NCBI GenBank assembly: GCA_019671135.1
Contig: JAHRHY010000014.1
Coordinates: 1,238,001 to 1,302,000 of the forward strand
Length of the DNA: 64,000 bases
Direction of reading: 5' to 3'
Origin: Linnemannia hyalina
Lineage: Eukaryota > Mortierellomycota > Mortierellomycetes > Mortierellales > Mortierellaceae
The notes under the pieces are model-generated. The model ran no database searches, was not told the DNA's origin, and saw only the letters and a program-made list of their open reading frames with translations. Both the position numbers and the translations under genes were made by a program. Positions 52,799-64,000 of the stretch are shown one piece after another (position 1 is the stretch's first letter; each line of letters starts with the position of its first letter).

Positions 52799-53125
52799 AT
52801 GGCCCGCTCAACAACCCTCCTCCTCCTCACTATCTTGCTCCTGACAACCTTCCTCCCAATCCTCAACCACCACATCCACGTCTTGGCCGTACCCGTCCCC
52901 ATCCCTGTGCCCATCATCCCCACCACCACCGACGAGCCAGCCCTAGCAGTTGAGCACCCCAACCCATCAACCATCGAGAGGCGGCAACTCCTAGGAGGTC
53001 TTCTGGGAGGACTCCCCAGCTTCAGGAACGAGGGTGGGAACGCTGTCCAGGGGGGTGGTAGTGAGCAGCCGGTGACGGGTGGTGTTGTCCCTGGCTGGAA
53101 TAATGTCAACATTGGTGGCCGTTGA
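52799..53125 (+). CDS. Small secreted peptide precursor
   Basis: 108 residues. Residues 1-30 form a strong signal peptide (MARSTT, then a Leu-rich core) ending VLA. The following segment is Pro/Val-rich and acidic. A dibasic ERR at about 59-61 looks like a Kex2-type processing site; it is followed by QLLGGLLGGLPSF, a small amphipathic or hydrophobic stretch, and a Gly/Asn-rich tail ending NIGGR. No cysteines, so not a disulfide-rich effector. ATG chosen because it starts the signal peptide and is preceded by ACAAAAACC; upstream codons in this frame are leader. I do not recognise a family; secretion is likely, function unknown. Confidence 0.7.
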   Translation: MARSTTLLLLTILLLTTFLPILNHHIHVLAVPVPIPVPIIPTTTDEPALAVEHPNPSTIERRQLLGGLLGGLPSFRNEGGNAVQGGGSEQPVTGGVVPGWNNVNIGGR

Positions 53126-53557
53126 GAAAAAACACTGAACATAAAAACAGCTTAGCAAAATAACCCCACTTCATATCGTCCGTCCGTTTTCTTTCTCGCT
53201 TTGTACAATATCACACTATCCTTTTTCTTCATGTAGCAACACCCTCTTATCCCATTGACAACTTTCAAAAGGGCATTATACAAATAAAACAAAAGCAAAT
53301 ACCATTCAATACCGATGTGTAAGAGGGAATAATCTACGATATTATTAATGATGATAAAGAAGAAGAAAAAAAGAGAGAGAGAGAGAGAATGGAACACCTT
53401 CCTACAGAATATCTACCAAAACAGAATGTTCATTAGATAAAACATTAAAAGGTCCCTCCGCCACCACTTTCCCCTTTCTGCTCCCAGAGCAGAAGACAAA
53501 GTGGGCCAAAGGCAACAAAAATAGGTGAAGGGAGAAGAGACAATTTCCTCCCCCTCT
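53126..53557. other. Convergent 3' flanks
   Basis: 432 bases between the stops of the secreted-peptide gene and the septin gene. AT-rich, with ACAAATAAAACA-like possible polyadenylation sites and a GA run at 53374-53388; no gene seen. Confidence 0.5.
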
Positions 53558-56500
53558 TTACTTGTTGGCGAATCCAAAGCCCTTCTTCTTCTTCTCCGGC
53601 GTGAGGGGACGGCCCTGCTCAATCCGCCTCTTCTTATCCTCCAACTCCAGTCTCTGCTTCTCCAACGCATCCTTCATCTCCTTATGCTTCGCATACAACT
53701 CGGCCTCTGACTGTGTCAACTTGGCCTCCTTCTCCTGAACCTTCTGCTGGAAGACATGCTTCATATCCTGTTCCATCTTGACCAGCTTGGCCTCATGCAA
53801 CGCACGCTCCTCGGCCAACTTGGCAAGTGGGTCAATCTCACGGAAGACAGTCTGGTCCTGTTGGTAACCCAATCCGACGAGCTTCTCGGTACGGTAGTTC
53901 TCGTAGTGGATGTCGTTTGTGAACTCGCGGAGCTCCTCCATGTGGGTCCGGACGAGCATCTGGCGAAGCTTGACGAAATCGCAGTGGTCCTCGTTGTCGA
54001 CCTCGATTGTGCCCCAGGGGTAGCTGCGGCCTCGGACCACACGGCCGTCCGATGTCTCGACCCCCTTGTCCGATCCCACAATTGCGAATGGGACCTTGCT
54101 CTATCAGTTCCCATTGAATTGAAGATGTTAGATACGATGGTAAAGGTGATAGTTGGGCAAGGAAAGCGAGCACGCCTGCCCAGAGTATGAAATAGTTACC
54201 ATGACGTCCTTGGTCTCGTTGATGGTCTCCTGGTCGTCACAGTCGTAATGCTGGGCGTGGTAGATCTTGATGTTGTGGTGAGCAATATCCAACAGAATCT
54301 ACAATGTCAACCACACAAATACAAAACAAAACAGTGTGTCAGTAGCGAAATAAAAACTGCCTTGACCCTTCATCTTCCTCTTCAAACACTGAGGTTCAAA
54401 AACAAACAAAAAAAGGTAAACATACACGCTCCTTGAAGGCGGCAACTTCCTCGTTGGTCATGGTGTCAGACTTGGCAATGACGGGGATCAGGTTGACCTT
54501 GTTGTGAAGACGCTTCATGAACTCAATGTCGAGCGCCTTGAGCGAGTGGCCTGTGGGGGCGATAAAGTACAAGCAGGCGTTCACGCGGGTATCGGTGATA
54601 TTGCTGCGGTTGACTCTGTTCTCCTGCTCGAGGAATGCGTCGAATCTGCTCTCGATCGTCTCCAAAATGGGCTTCCAGCTATTCATTTACAAGTCATTGC
54701 TACAGGCGTTAGTCAAACCATTGCATGCAGATTCTCTTGTTTCCACGCGCCTAACATCTGAAACGTGAAAGCAGCTCTAATTACCTCTCCTCGTTGTTGA
54801 TAAAGTCGCCAAAGCCGGGTGTGTCGACAACGTTCAACTTCAGACGGACGCCGTTCTCCTCAATGTCCGTGTTCAAGACCTGGATGCCAACAGTCTTGGG
54901 GCTCTCCTGCGAAAGACCAACGACTTCCTTGGGAGGGTACAAGGGGGCGTTGAACAAGGTGTTGACAAGCGTCGACTTGCCGAGACCAGATTCGCCTATA
55001 AAAGTCCATGTGGGAAGTATATACAAAAAAAAACGTCAGATCAGAAACGGTAAGAAACTGGGAAGGGGAGCGGTGGGTAAAGTTTGAGGCAGGCGCATGG
55101 TCATGGGATTCTCCCTCCTGTCCCGCCATGGCTTTCCCGGCCTTGCACCATCGGATGTAATCCATTGGTGTGATACAGCCACGACTCTAGCCTACTCCTC
55201 CTTGTCCAACCGAGCCTGTTTTGTCCATGATTCGGCGTCAATGGTCGCTGATGCTGTATTGTCGTCCTTTGCATTTCCTCCACGCAAATAACACATGGTT
55301 TTATTAATATCGTCCGATGGAGGGTGTGGGTGTGCGAGCCCATCTCCCAAACCATCAAAAATATGGCAACCCAACGGTCCATCGCACGCTGACACACCAA
55401 GACAAATGCCAAATGGACACCAAAACAAACAAAGCAATATCGAGAGCAAGAGATGCTTCCTAATTATCTTTGGTAATGGTCCAAGTTCATCCGCGCTCTT
55501 TGCAGTGTTCAGGCTTGAAAGAGTGTTGCGTGTCTTCAATTGTTTGATTGCCCAAGTACTTACCGACGACCATGATGGTAAAGTTGAAGCCCTTCTTGAC
55601 GGACTTGCGGTGAACCTGGTTAGGCAGGTTGGCGAAACCAACATATCCCTGGAGCTTCTTGCGAAGAGCGCCGCTCAAAAAGGGCTATTAAGGATAAAAA
55701 ACCAATTGATAGAACAAAAAAGGCCGTCTGTTGTTAATTGGACGTGTTCTCGTCGTGCACAATCCCTCTGTTCCGCGAAAAAGTCAGCCGTTGTTGTTGT
55801 TTTGTTTCTCCCGCTTCGTTTGCGGCTCCTCCTGCTAGTCCCTTATTGTGCTCATCCGCGAAAGAAAAAGAAGACCACACATAACGACCAGGGACAAGCT
55901 AGTCGCTGTTGCTCACGTCTCTCATTCTCTTTGACGGAAGGTACCCTCCCAGCTCTTTGAAGGTTGAGATGAAGTTTAGCCTTGCAAGGCGAAACCCCAT
56001 ACTCTCGTTCTTTCCTGGCTACCCTTCTCCAGTCGCCTACTCCTTGTTCATGACCTCCTGAGTAACAAAGATGGCGTTTCCCAACCTCGGCCATTCCCCT
56101 CCCTACGAAAATAAGAAGGGGGGCGCCAGAGTCCCTTAAACCCATTTCACTTTTCCTTCTTTTCTAAACCTGCTGAATTAGAAAGATGGGGCGAAAGAGA
56201 GCGAGCTAAGGGGGTTTGCCGAAGAGAGTCGATGAGTTGGCTTGTTGGTGTTTTGTTGACACTGGGAGAAGAGAGGCATAATTCTCAGAGCAGTAACAAA
56301 AAAAAGAGGGAGAAAGGGGAGATAGAGAGGACTGGCTGGGAAGTGAACTGGGACGGGAGATAAAGAAGGGGTGAGAGGAGATGGAAGGGGAGGTGGAACA
56401 AGGGCTGGGTATCCGTGAATTGGTCGATTGATGACCCATTGTCGCATAGGCAACAATGGGGATGTGGTGTAGTGTTGGAGAATGCTTGCCTTGGAGGTGG

Positions 56501-56647
56501 GAGGAGTATTGGGAAGGGCTAAGTATGGAGTTGACAAGGAGGAAGTGTTAATGTGAAGGTTGTGTTGAGAGTGTGCTATTGACACGAGGAGTGTCAAAGT
56601 GCCATTGAGCGAGTGAAGGAGAGACACTTACGGACTTCTGATGCCAT
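53558..56647 (-). CDS. CDC3: Septin of the CDC3 class
   Basis: Exons on the minus strand: 55684-55564, 54995-54785, 54678-54426, 54298-54200 and 54100-53558, with matching phases (0/1/2/0/0), giving 408 residues plus an N-terminus. Contains [20 protein letters not shown], the P-loop GESGLGKS made by the first join, switch [15 protein letters not shown] (G4 equivalent), and the septin unique element [10 protein letters not shown]. The C-terminal part ([33 protein letters not shown], a coiled coil, Lys-rich GFGF end) follows yeast Cdc3, not Cdc10/11/12. Septins polymerise into filaments at necks, septa and branch points. The first exon is uncertain: an ATG at 56647 with a GTAAGT donor at 56631 (MASEV) is attractive, but its phase does not fit the acceptor at 55685, so a small exon may be missing. 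Confidence 0.88.
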
Positions 56648-59050
56648 TATGAAGGAAGTGGGGTGGTGATGATGAAAGGTAAGGGTATGATTAAGAAAGG
56701 GAAGGGAAGAGGTAAGGTATATGAATGAATGTAAGAAGAAGGTGTGAGGTGGATCAGGAGTGAAAAGGGATGATGAGAGAAGGGAAAGAAAAGAATTAAA
56801 AAGTGGAAGAGAAGAAAAACTCTTTTTTTTTTTACTTCTCTGTGTGCCCCGGACCCAGCCATTCAGACAAGGACCCGTCCAGCCAGTCCAGTCAACTACG
56901 CTCTACTCAAATGCTCTCCTTGTTCAACACGTCCTACCATATGTAACCTAGACGGCAGTCGCAATTAACCTCCCGCTCATTGCACTAATGACCCTCAGAG
57001 CACAGACTGATAACCTGGTGAGGATGCCCTCCCATTGCCCCTCTTTTTCGCATTGCCTGCTTGTTTGTTTGTTTTTATGCTTAATGTGCTTAATAGTGGT
57101 GTTGTCGTCCCAGGTCCATGTACCATATGCAATTAAGCAAATCTGGTCCCACCCCCTTTGTTGTCAACAATGCAACAAACAACAATCTCAAACAAAAAGA
57201 GGACCCTTGACCCTTACTCAACACGTCTTTTCTTGTCCTTTTTCTATCGGGCCAAAATAATGCAATTGGCTGACACGAAAAGCGTTTTGTCAAATGTTCA
57301 AGTGCACTACTCTCTCGCGAGGGCTGAAAGCATTAAAGAGAAGGAATGTGATGACAACACAAACCATGAACGACATTATGCCTTGTACAAAGGACGGCAT
57401 CATGTGATTGATTCGACTGTCAGTCCAGGTCAACTACAGGGTCCATCAGTCGACCGATCGTTCTTTAACGACTGTTGTGGCCACCAACTTCTTGCAATCC
57501 AGCCATCCCTTCACAATCATATTTGTCTGTATGTTATCAGCGCTGAGCGCCAAAGACTGACCTCCAGGGTCTGAGCGATCTGAACCAGAGCAAAGAGCCA
57601 GGGACCTGAAAATACAAAGGAATGACGACTGTTCTTAATTCCTCATTCTTATTTTTTTTTCGTCCAACGCCTTGACCTTGTTCATCAAAGTCCGCCCATC
57701 AACTATGTTTTTTTTTTTTCTTTCATTCTGTTCATTCTGTTTTCTACAGTACGCGTCGTCGCACGAGTTTGTTCATCTGTTCATTTGCGGTGGAAGTGAG
57801 CAATTGGGGAAGAGTGAAAAGAAACGAAAAAGGAAGACGAAGGTACTATTTATACTCGACAGCCAGCAAGTCTAATGAACTCGTCTCTCCACACATAAAC
57901 ATGTTGCATGCACCTCTCCCCCCTCCTTCGCGTCCGTGGATCGAGTTGAGTCCTATAGAACTTGTTATTAACAAACCAACACAACTCGATTTGAAATAAT
58001 TCCGCCGAACTACTATCATCCGTTTCCAGACCAGGCTGTCAGGGGTCATATGTACCCCTGTCCTGTGCAACTTTCTTTTTGGGCGCTACTCTTTTTTCTG
58101 TGTCGACCTTGTCCCTGTACATGTGTCTGTACCTTTCATAACTGAACCTCATCCTTTGTTCTTTTAAAGGGGTCATTTAGTTCCCAAGTCTAGCTAACGA
58201 CGGGCGATAACAGGCTAAAAGGCGAAGAAAAGAAAGTGGTAAAAGGGTTGAACATGCGTTCCATTTCCCAACCATGATATGAACCTCTAAAAAGTCAAGG
58301 CAACCCTGGCATCCACACCATCGACGGACAAGTATGAGTGTGTGCTAAAAGAAGCCCAAGGCTGGCAACAACATTCGACTCATCGTTCTCGGCAAGCAAA
58401 GGTATGCGCTTGTTTTTTGTTGTTGCTTCTTGGTTGATTGTAGGGTTATCGGAGCCGGCACATTTCTTAGAAAGCAAATCCGCTTTATGTTTTTGTTCTT
58501 TTTTGTTGACAAACAGACCAAGATACGACTTTGACTCTTGGTCCTTTCTCCAAAAGGCATATTGCATGGGACGAGGAAGAGGAACAAGAGAAGAGAAGAT
58601 ACAAGTCGAGGCAAGGCGGGTCATGGGGAGAGAAGGCTGGAATGACTCTTTCTGCGCCCAGCCTTTCTCGTTGTCAAGCAACACCAGCAACAGTGAGAAA
58701 AAAAAAGACGGAAACGAAATGGGAGTACCTGTGTGTTGGTGCCCGTCCTTCATCCCCCTTCGCCCCCTTCCCTCGGCGCTATGATCCTTAGTATGGCCAT
58801 CACCGTTGGATCATGCACACAAAAGCGTCCTAACCAAAATCAACTTTTTCTGCTCTGACCTCTGCACGATAGTAACAAGCACTCAGAAGTGGCGGGAGGA
58901 TAAAAAGGAATCCAGGGGTTCGTCATATTTCTTTTCTCTCTCTCTTCTTCTTCCTCTTCTTCCTCTTCTTCATTACACACTCTCCCCTCCAACACTCACT
59001 CACACTCCCCTTCTCACCCCCTCCCTTCTCCACCAACAACTACAAAAGAA
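56648..59050. other. Divergent intergenic region between septin and GS-like genes
   Basis: 2.4 kb. Short ORFs (for example 57158-57574 plus, 58295-58753 minus) lack any recognisable domain and have unusual composition. On the right side a TATA-like GATAAAAAGG lies at 58899-58908, about 145 bases before the GS-like start, followed by a CT-rich leader. No RNA gene recognised. Confidence 0.5.
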
Positions 59051-61361
59051 ATGCTGCAGTCACCAACAAGTACACATAAGTCCCGCGTCGCAGAGTTCAC
59101 AGACTTGCTCAGGGACGACCATCGCGTCAAGGTCGCCGGCGTCGATCTGGACGGCATCCTCCGCGGAAAGGTCATGGCCAAGTCCAAGTTCCTCTCCGTC
59201 CTCGAGTCCGGGTTCGGCTTCTGTTCGGTCATCTTTGGTTGGGACATGCATGATAAGACCTATCCTGAGGAACTCTCCGTCTCCAACGCCGCCAACGGTA
59301 ACTCTTTCGCTTCTTTTGTGTTTATTGAATAACATGGATATGGATGGGCGTTGCTTCTACGTCAAGCATTCCTTTGACACCTTGTCACCCTTCTCACGTT
59401 TTTATTCTTCTTGATACTCTCGATGCTACTTACACCATAGGCTACAGGGACATCATCGCGATTCCGGACTTGACGACGTTCAGAAGGATCCCGTGGGAGG
59501 ACAACATCCCATTCTTCTTGTTATCGTTCTACGAACCCCACACGAGGGAACCCTTGGCGGTCTGTCCTAGAGGGCTTTTAAAACGAGTCACGGACGAGCT
59601 GGCTACCTATGGATGGGAAGCCATGTGCGGCGCCGAGTTCGAGTTCTTCAACTTCAAAGGTAACCTTTTCTTTTTGGTGCAAAGGTGTTCTGATTGTTGA
59701 GGCGTGAGAGTGAATAGTATCTGTTACCAAGGATATGCGAGAGAAGGAAAAGGGATGACGAGATGACGAGTAATGAGGATAGAGGGATGGGAAGTAAAAA
59801 CGGCGTGGGAGTAATATGATAAGGCAAATGGAGGCGATGGATGAATTTTTGTATTGTTGGAGATGTATGTAAATATTCATGCGTAGTTGGTCCAAGCCAA
59901 ACTAAAGTATACTCATCATCCTCCCTCTCTTTTCTCTCTACTCCATCAAACCTCCTGACTGCTGACCATAACCATGACCCTCCGACTACGCAATCGCCCA
60001 CCAACAAACAAACAACAAAACAACGAAACAAACAACAAAAAACAAAAACAGAAACGCCCGAGTCATTGGCATCAAAGGGACACCATGAGCCCGAGGCGCT
60101 GACGCCAGGAATGTTTGGCTACTCCCTCCTCCGCCCTTCGCTCAACCAGGAGTACTTTTATAACGTCTTTGATGAGTGCCGGGACTTTGGCGTGAACATC
60201 GAGTCCTTTCATACCGAGACAGGTAAGAACTGGGAGACACTGTTGTTACTTTTCTCCGTATGACCGTAATGATGCGTGCGTCTCTTATCGCTTGGTATCG
60301 ACTTTTTTATGTGGAGAAAGCAATGACGACATGGTTCAATGTGAACTAACACATACTTTAATTTTCCTGTTCCTCTTCAATGTACCTCCACTTCCTTCCT
60401 CTTATGAACAAAAATAGGCCCAGGAGTGTTCGAGGCGGCTCTAGCGTACGACAATGCGACTAATATGGCAGACATGGCCAATCTCTTCAAGTTATCCGTC
60501 AAACAATTGGGAATGAAACAGGGCATCATGCCCACCTTCATGGCGAAACCCTACGGCGACCAACCCGGATGTTCGGGTCATCTTCATTTCTCTCTCCGTG
60601 ATATTGCTACCAAGACCAACCTCTTTGCCGCCAGCCTCAATAATAACTCTTCCTCCACTTCTGTTGGAACTATTAACAACATTTCGGCGAACAGAACTAA
60701 CCCCCCAAGTCCAGTCGAGGAAATCGACGAGGCCACCGCAACTACACAGGCACAGCCGAGACCAGAATGGGAAGACACGGTCGAGGGCGTCGAGCACATG
60801 TCTCAAGTCATGAAATGGTTCACTGCAGGACTCCTCACCGGCCTCCCTAGCATCATGGCGATCCTGGCTCCCAACATCAACTCTTACAAACGGCTCGTCG
60901 AGAACTACTGGGCTCCCGTCACAGTCTCCTGGGGGATCGAATCCCGCGTCTCGGCAATCCGTGTCATCGGACCCCCACAATGCGATCCCAAGGGCACCCG
61001 TCTCGAGATGCGCGTCGGTGGCGCCGACATCAACCCCCACCTCGCCATCGCGGCCTGTCTCGCCATGGGTCTCTACGGTATCAAGAACAAGCTCCCCATG
61101 CCTGTGGGTCCAACTACCGCCGAGGCAGAAGTCGAGATGGCTCAGCAGGCCAAGGGTGGAAACGTGAAGGTGAAGGCGGAGAGGTTGCCAAAGTCATTGA
61201 AGGATTCTGCGATGGCGATGATGGAGAAGGATTCGATTGCGAGGAAGGTATTGGGGGATCAGTTTGTGGACCATTATGGTGCTACTCGTCTGAACGAGTA
61301 CCGGATCTGGGAAACGGCTGTTACTTCTTGGGAGATGAAGCGCTACTTTGAACTCGTTTAG
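59051..61361 (+). CDS. Glutamine-synthetase-like enzyme (GS type I/FluG-like fold)
   Basis: Four exons, 59051-59297, 59441-59659, 60052-60222 and 60418-61361, all phase-1 joins, give 526 residues. The N-terminal beta-grasp domain (VKVAGVDLDGILRGK) is followed by the catalytic domain: CGAEFEFFNF (~147-155) with the first metal-binding Glu pair, NIESFHTETGPGVFE (~204-218), GCSGHLHFSLRD (~264-275), ESRVSAIRVIG and the RLEMRVGGADINPHLA block with the late Arg and Asp-Asn-Pro residues. The family ligates ammonia or an amine to glutamate or related acids using ATP. This branch (lengsin/FluG/gamma-glutamylamine type) is not the primary fungal glutamine synthetase, which is a shorter type II enzyme, so substrate is open. 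An Asn/Ser/Thr-rich insert of about 40 residues lies after NLFAASL (~285-325). Confidence 0.9.
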
Positions 61362-61976
61362 ATGGGAGAGGGTGTTTGGGTGGGAGGGTTGTTTTTGATA
61401 ATGTAATAATAAAATAGGCTGCTACTTTTCGCGTATTTTCTAGATTTTCTATGTTTCTGTCTATGGGTGGTGAAGAAAAAAGAAGGGAGGGCGCGATTAG
61501 CGAATGAGAGAGTAGGAAGTGACGATATGAGTGGTGACAATGAGAAACAATGATGTAGAAACTATATAGTAATGCGCTTAGGAAACAGCCAACAGCAACG
61601 ACGAAAGCAAACGAAGGTGGCGAGGTGACGGGAAGAAAGGGAGTAGAGCAACAGCCCTTTTCCGAAAGACAAACTTCGGCAAGCGGATGGATGACCGATT
61701 GGGAAACTGGGAAGAAGAGAGGGAGACAAACAATTATCGTTTCTTGGCCTAGTATGTTTTGTTTGTTGTTATTTTTGTTTTGTGTCCTTCTGCGTCTAGA
61801 ACTCCAAAAGAACTTCCACCATGTAACGACACCAAAAGGGCATTCCTCAAGAAAAGAACAGACAATCAACGAAAGAAGGGGGAAAAAAAAAAAAAAAAAA
61901 GGAGAACCAGACCCGCCTCACAACAGCCCAGCAAAGACAGGGGAGGAGGGGAAAGGTGGACAAATGATGTCGATGT

Positions 61977-61993
61977 GCATTAATGCAATTAAC
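61977..61993. repeat. 17-bp repeat word with palindromic core, first copy
   Basis: GCATTAATGCAATTAAC, identical to 62361-62377. The first ten bases GCATTAATGC are a perfect palindrome and ATTA cores resemble homeodomain-type sites. Regulatory role is only a guess. Confidence 0.5.
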
Positions 61994-62360
61994 AGCCCAA
62001 AGGCTTCCTCACTTGGTCACTGCCCTGCATTTTTTTTTTTTTCGTTGCCGAGGTGTGCAATGTACTTTCTCTTCTGTGTTTTGGTATGGGACATAAGAAT
62101 GCGATTGGACGAAAACGAACAAAGAAGTTAAAAACGAGTGGTCAGGAATCTCTCCGAATCGCAGTCGATCCCTTTCTCATCCCTTCGTCATGGTCGAACA
62201 CACAGCCCGCACTTAAGCGCTAATTCGTGAACGGGAAGAAAAAAAAAAAAAAAGAAAAGGTTGTTGCCAAGAATGACCAGGTGCTCCTCTTCATCAACAA
62301 GTGGTTCATGACAAGAGTCAACGGGAGGGAAGACAATGTCCAGGGGAAGTTGACTATCGC

Positions 62361-62377
62361 GCATTAATGCAATTAAC
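62361..62377. repeat. 17-bp repeat word with palindromic core, second copy
   Basis: Exact match to 61977-61993, same orientation, 384 bases away. Confidence 0.5.
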
Positions 62378-63579
62378 CCTCTTTTTTTTTGTTCGCTGCC
62401 TCCTTCTTTCCCTTGACGACAGCCCATCCCTCCGGGAAGAATGGAAGGACGATGTCTCTGCTTGGACCTGCGTGAGGGAGTGATGGAGGTGTGGGATGGT
62501 GTATGTGCGTATGCGAGTGGGATGTGGGATATGTATGTGTGCTTTGCCATCCTGCTACTCAAAAAAAATTCCACCTGTTCGTAATTGAGTGTGCTTCCAG
62601 CCAAACAGAAAGCCAAGCACACACAAGACGGGAAGGGAAGAAAAGAAATATGCGATCGGGAGGACAAACTAGTACGTGCATGAATCAGGTCGATGCTCCC
62701 TCCCTCCCTTTCCCCTTGTTTCCCTATCTCAACCCACCATCGTCAGTCCAGTCGAACAAAACACACACACTGGTACACAATTTGTGCTCAGCCCGCACCT
62801 GCATCATTATCTGTTAGCGCACTCCCACCTGCCTACTCCCAAAGACAAAAATATTCACCAAATACGACATCATAGACATCTTACAATCACCATTGCCCAC
62901 CCATGGGAAGATGGAAAGGGCAATGCAAGCGAAGACTTTACGGTTGGAGCAGCAGGAAACAATGACAGAGAAAGGAAGCTCCTATAATACGGGGATTGCA
63001 CGCAGGCGTTGGCGTGCATTGGAGTTTTCTCCAGAGGAGGGAAGACACTGCCCCTAGGATGAAGGATGCTTATGGAAGCAAGAAGGAGGAGTGTGAGGCA
63101 GTGAATGAAGAGAGTAGCCAGGGGAGGGAGGGCGGTGCGGAGGGGAAGAAGAGAGGGGTGAGGGTCCGTTCGTTGCTGGTTAGTGGAACTGCAGTGAGCT
63201 GAATAGAACGTATTTGCAGAAGGGCATGGAATGAGCGAGAAGGGACCAACTCACATAGAAAAATAATAAGAGCAAGAGAGAAAAAGAAGGGAAGGGAAGG
63301 GAAGGAAGGAGGGAGCCAAGGTGAGAGGGAAACACAGACAGGCGGGAGCATCGCAGCTGTTAGCATTGACATTCGTTGTCTGATTTACTGTAGTAGGAGT
63401 TTTCTGGTGAAAACAAAACAAAGCGAGTAGGATGGAGAGGGTGGTAAGACCAATTGGACTAATCGGCAGACACAGTTGGTCGCGGATGAGTCTCGATGAG
63501 TCGTTTGACGCGTCTACCGCAGTTTTAGAAACGGGGAGGGGGAATGGACGATTGTGGCGAAAGCCCAACTCCTTTATCA

Positions 63580-63912
63580 TATAAAAAGGGTCCATGGTCC
63601 CCTCGACAAAAAAAAATAACATCCATATTCAGTTCAACAAAAAAAAAGCAAATCTATCTCGATCTTCAACAGACGCCAAAAGGAAACCATCAACATTGAC
63701 CCGCAACAATCATATTACATCTCAACATTCAACTGCAACCCGCGCCTCACTTTATTTCATTTGTCTCTCTTTCTTCCTTCTTCTCCCTCTTCTTTTTTTT
63801 TTACCTTTTATTTTAACATACACACATACACATTTACCCACTACCACCCTGTAAAGAAGATGTCTTTCGCTTAGATCCAGGATTCCCACAATCGCAACAT
63901 ATACCCGTAAGT
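63580..63912 (+). promoter_or_regulatory. Promoter and 5' leader exon of a gene continuing to the right
   Basis: TATAAAAA at 63580-63587, a pyrimidine/ACAAC-rich leader like those of other genes here, then a five-codon mini-ORF ATG TCT TTC GCT TAG at 63860-63874, and a GTAAGT donor at 63907. This looks like an untranslated first exon with an upstream ORF; no main coding frame is visible before the window ends. Confidence 0.5.
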
Positions 63913-64000
63913 AAACCATTGGATACGCCAATGAAGGATATATGAAGTATACGAACATTTTCTCGAGTACGACGTCAGTCTGAACCGAGTGCAACGTTCA

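Larger units (their letters stand above)
61362..63579. other. Intergenic, no supported gene
   Basis: 2.2 kb downstream of the GS-like gene. ORFs at 61625-62131 and 62188-62667 run through poly-A/poly-T and low-complexity DNA and show no domain. Holds two exact copies of a 17-bp word (61977 and 62361) and a GAAGGGAAGGGAAGG tract near 63290-63310. Confidence 0.5.

Noticed and set aside
57158..57574. 138-residue ORF between septin and GS-like genes
   Set aside because: No signal, domain or codon pattern supports it, and it crosses low-complexity sequence.
61625..62131. 168-residue ORF downstream of the GS-like gene
   Set aside because: Runs through poly-A and poly-T tracts giving Lys and Phe runs; no recognisable domain.

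Overview
The window is nuclear DNA of a filamentous fungus, most likely an early-diverging one of the Mucoromycota (Mortierella-like). The evidence is GT-AG introns of roughly 90-570 bases in the housekeeping genes, pyrimidine-rich leaders before start codons, a fungal septin of the CDC3 class, a GGC1-type mitochondrial carrier, and an expanded family of very large NACHT/pentapeptide/WD40 proteins. The taxonomic call is inference; the eukaryotic, fungal nature is clear.

Layout. The window is dominated by four copies of one two-gene module: a giant STAND-type NACHT-WD40 gene and a pirin gene, arranged tail to tail with 210-290 bases between their stop codons. Copy A (1-3960) enters from the left edge and lies in the opposite orientation to copies B (17.3-25.2 kb), C (31.8-40.2 kb) and D (43.3-51.8 kb). 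Between A and B sit three ordinary genes: a ~1260-residue low-complexity protein with a C-terminal ASH/MSP-like domain (4576-9074, minus), an equilibrative nucleoside transporter (12062-14540, minus) and the mitochondrial GTP/GDP carrier GGC1 (15351-16989, plus). Between B and C is a ~6 kb block with two decayed multi-exon genes of unknown function (25892-27257 plus; 28300-30742 minus) and a 253-bp tandem duplication. Between C and D a degenerate LINE retrotransposon tail (about 40188-43300) has landed on the module boundary. Upstream pirin sequence without a pirin gene is left at about 25.3-25.7 kb and 51.8-52.2 kb. To the right of the array lie a small secreted-peptide gene (52799-53125), a CDC3-type septin (minus, 53558-~56650) and a glutamine-synthetase-like gene (59051-61361, plus), followed by 2.6 kb without a convincing gene and, at the right edge, a promoter and 5' leader exon of a gene that continues outside.

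How it fits together. The three complete NACHT-WD40 frames (1839-1849 residues, no coding introns) are fully open. Only the copy A pirin is intact; the other three carry stop codons, frameshifts and loss of metal-ligand residues. The array therefore looks like an NLR-like immune or self/non-self receptor cluster that diversifies by duplication and sequence exchange, with a passenger or formerly functional pirin partner decaying in most copies. The receptor role is inference from architecture; nothing in the sequence shows what is recognised.
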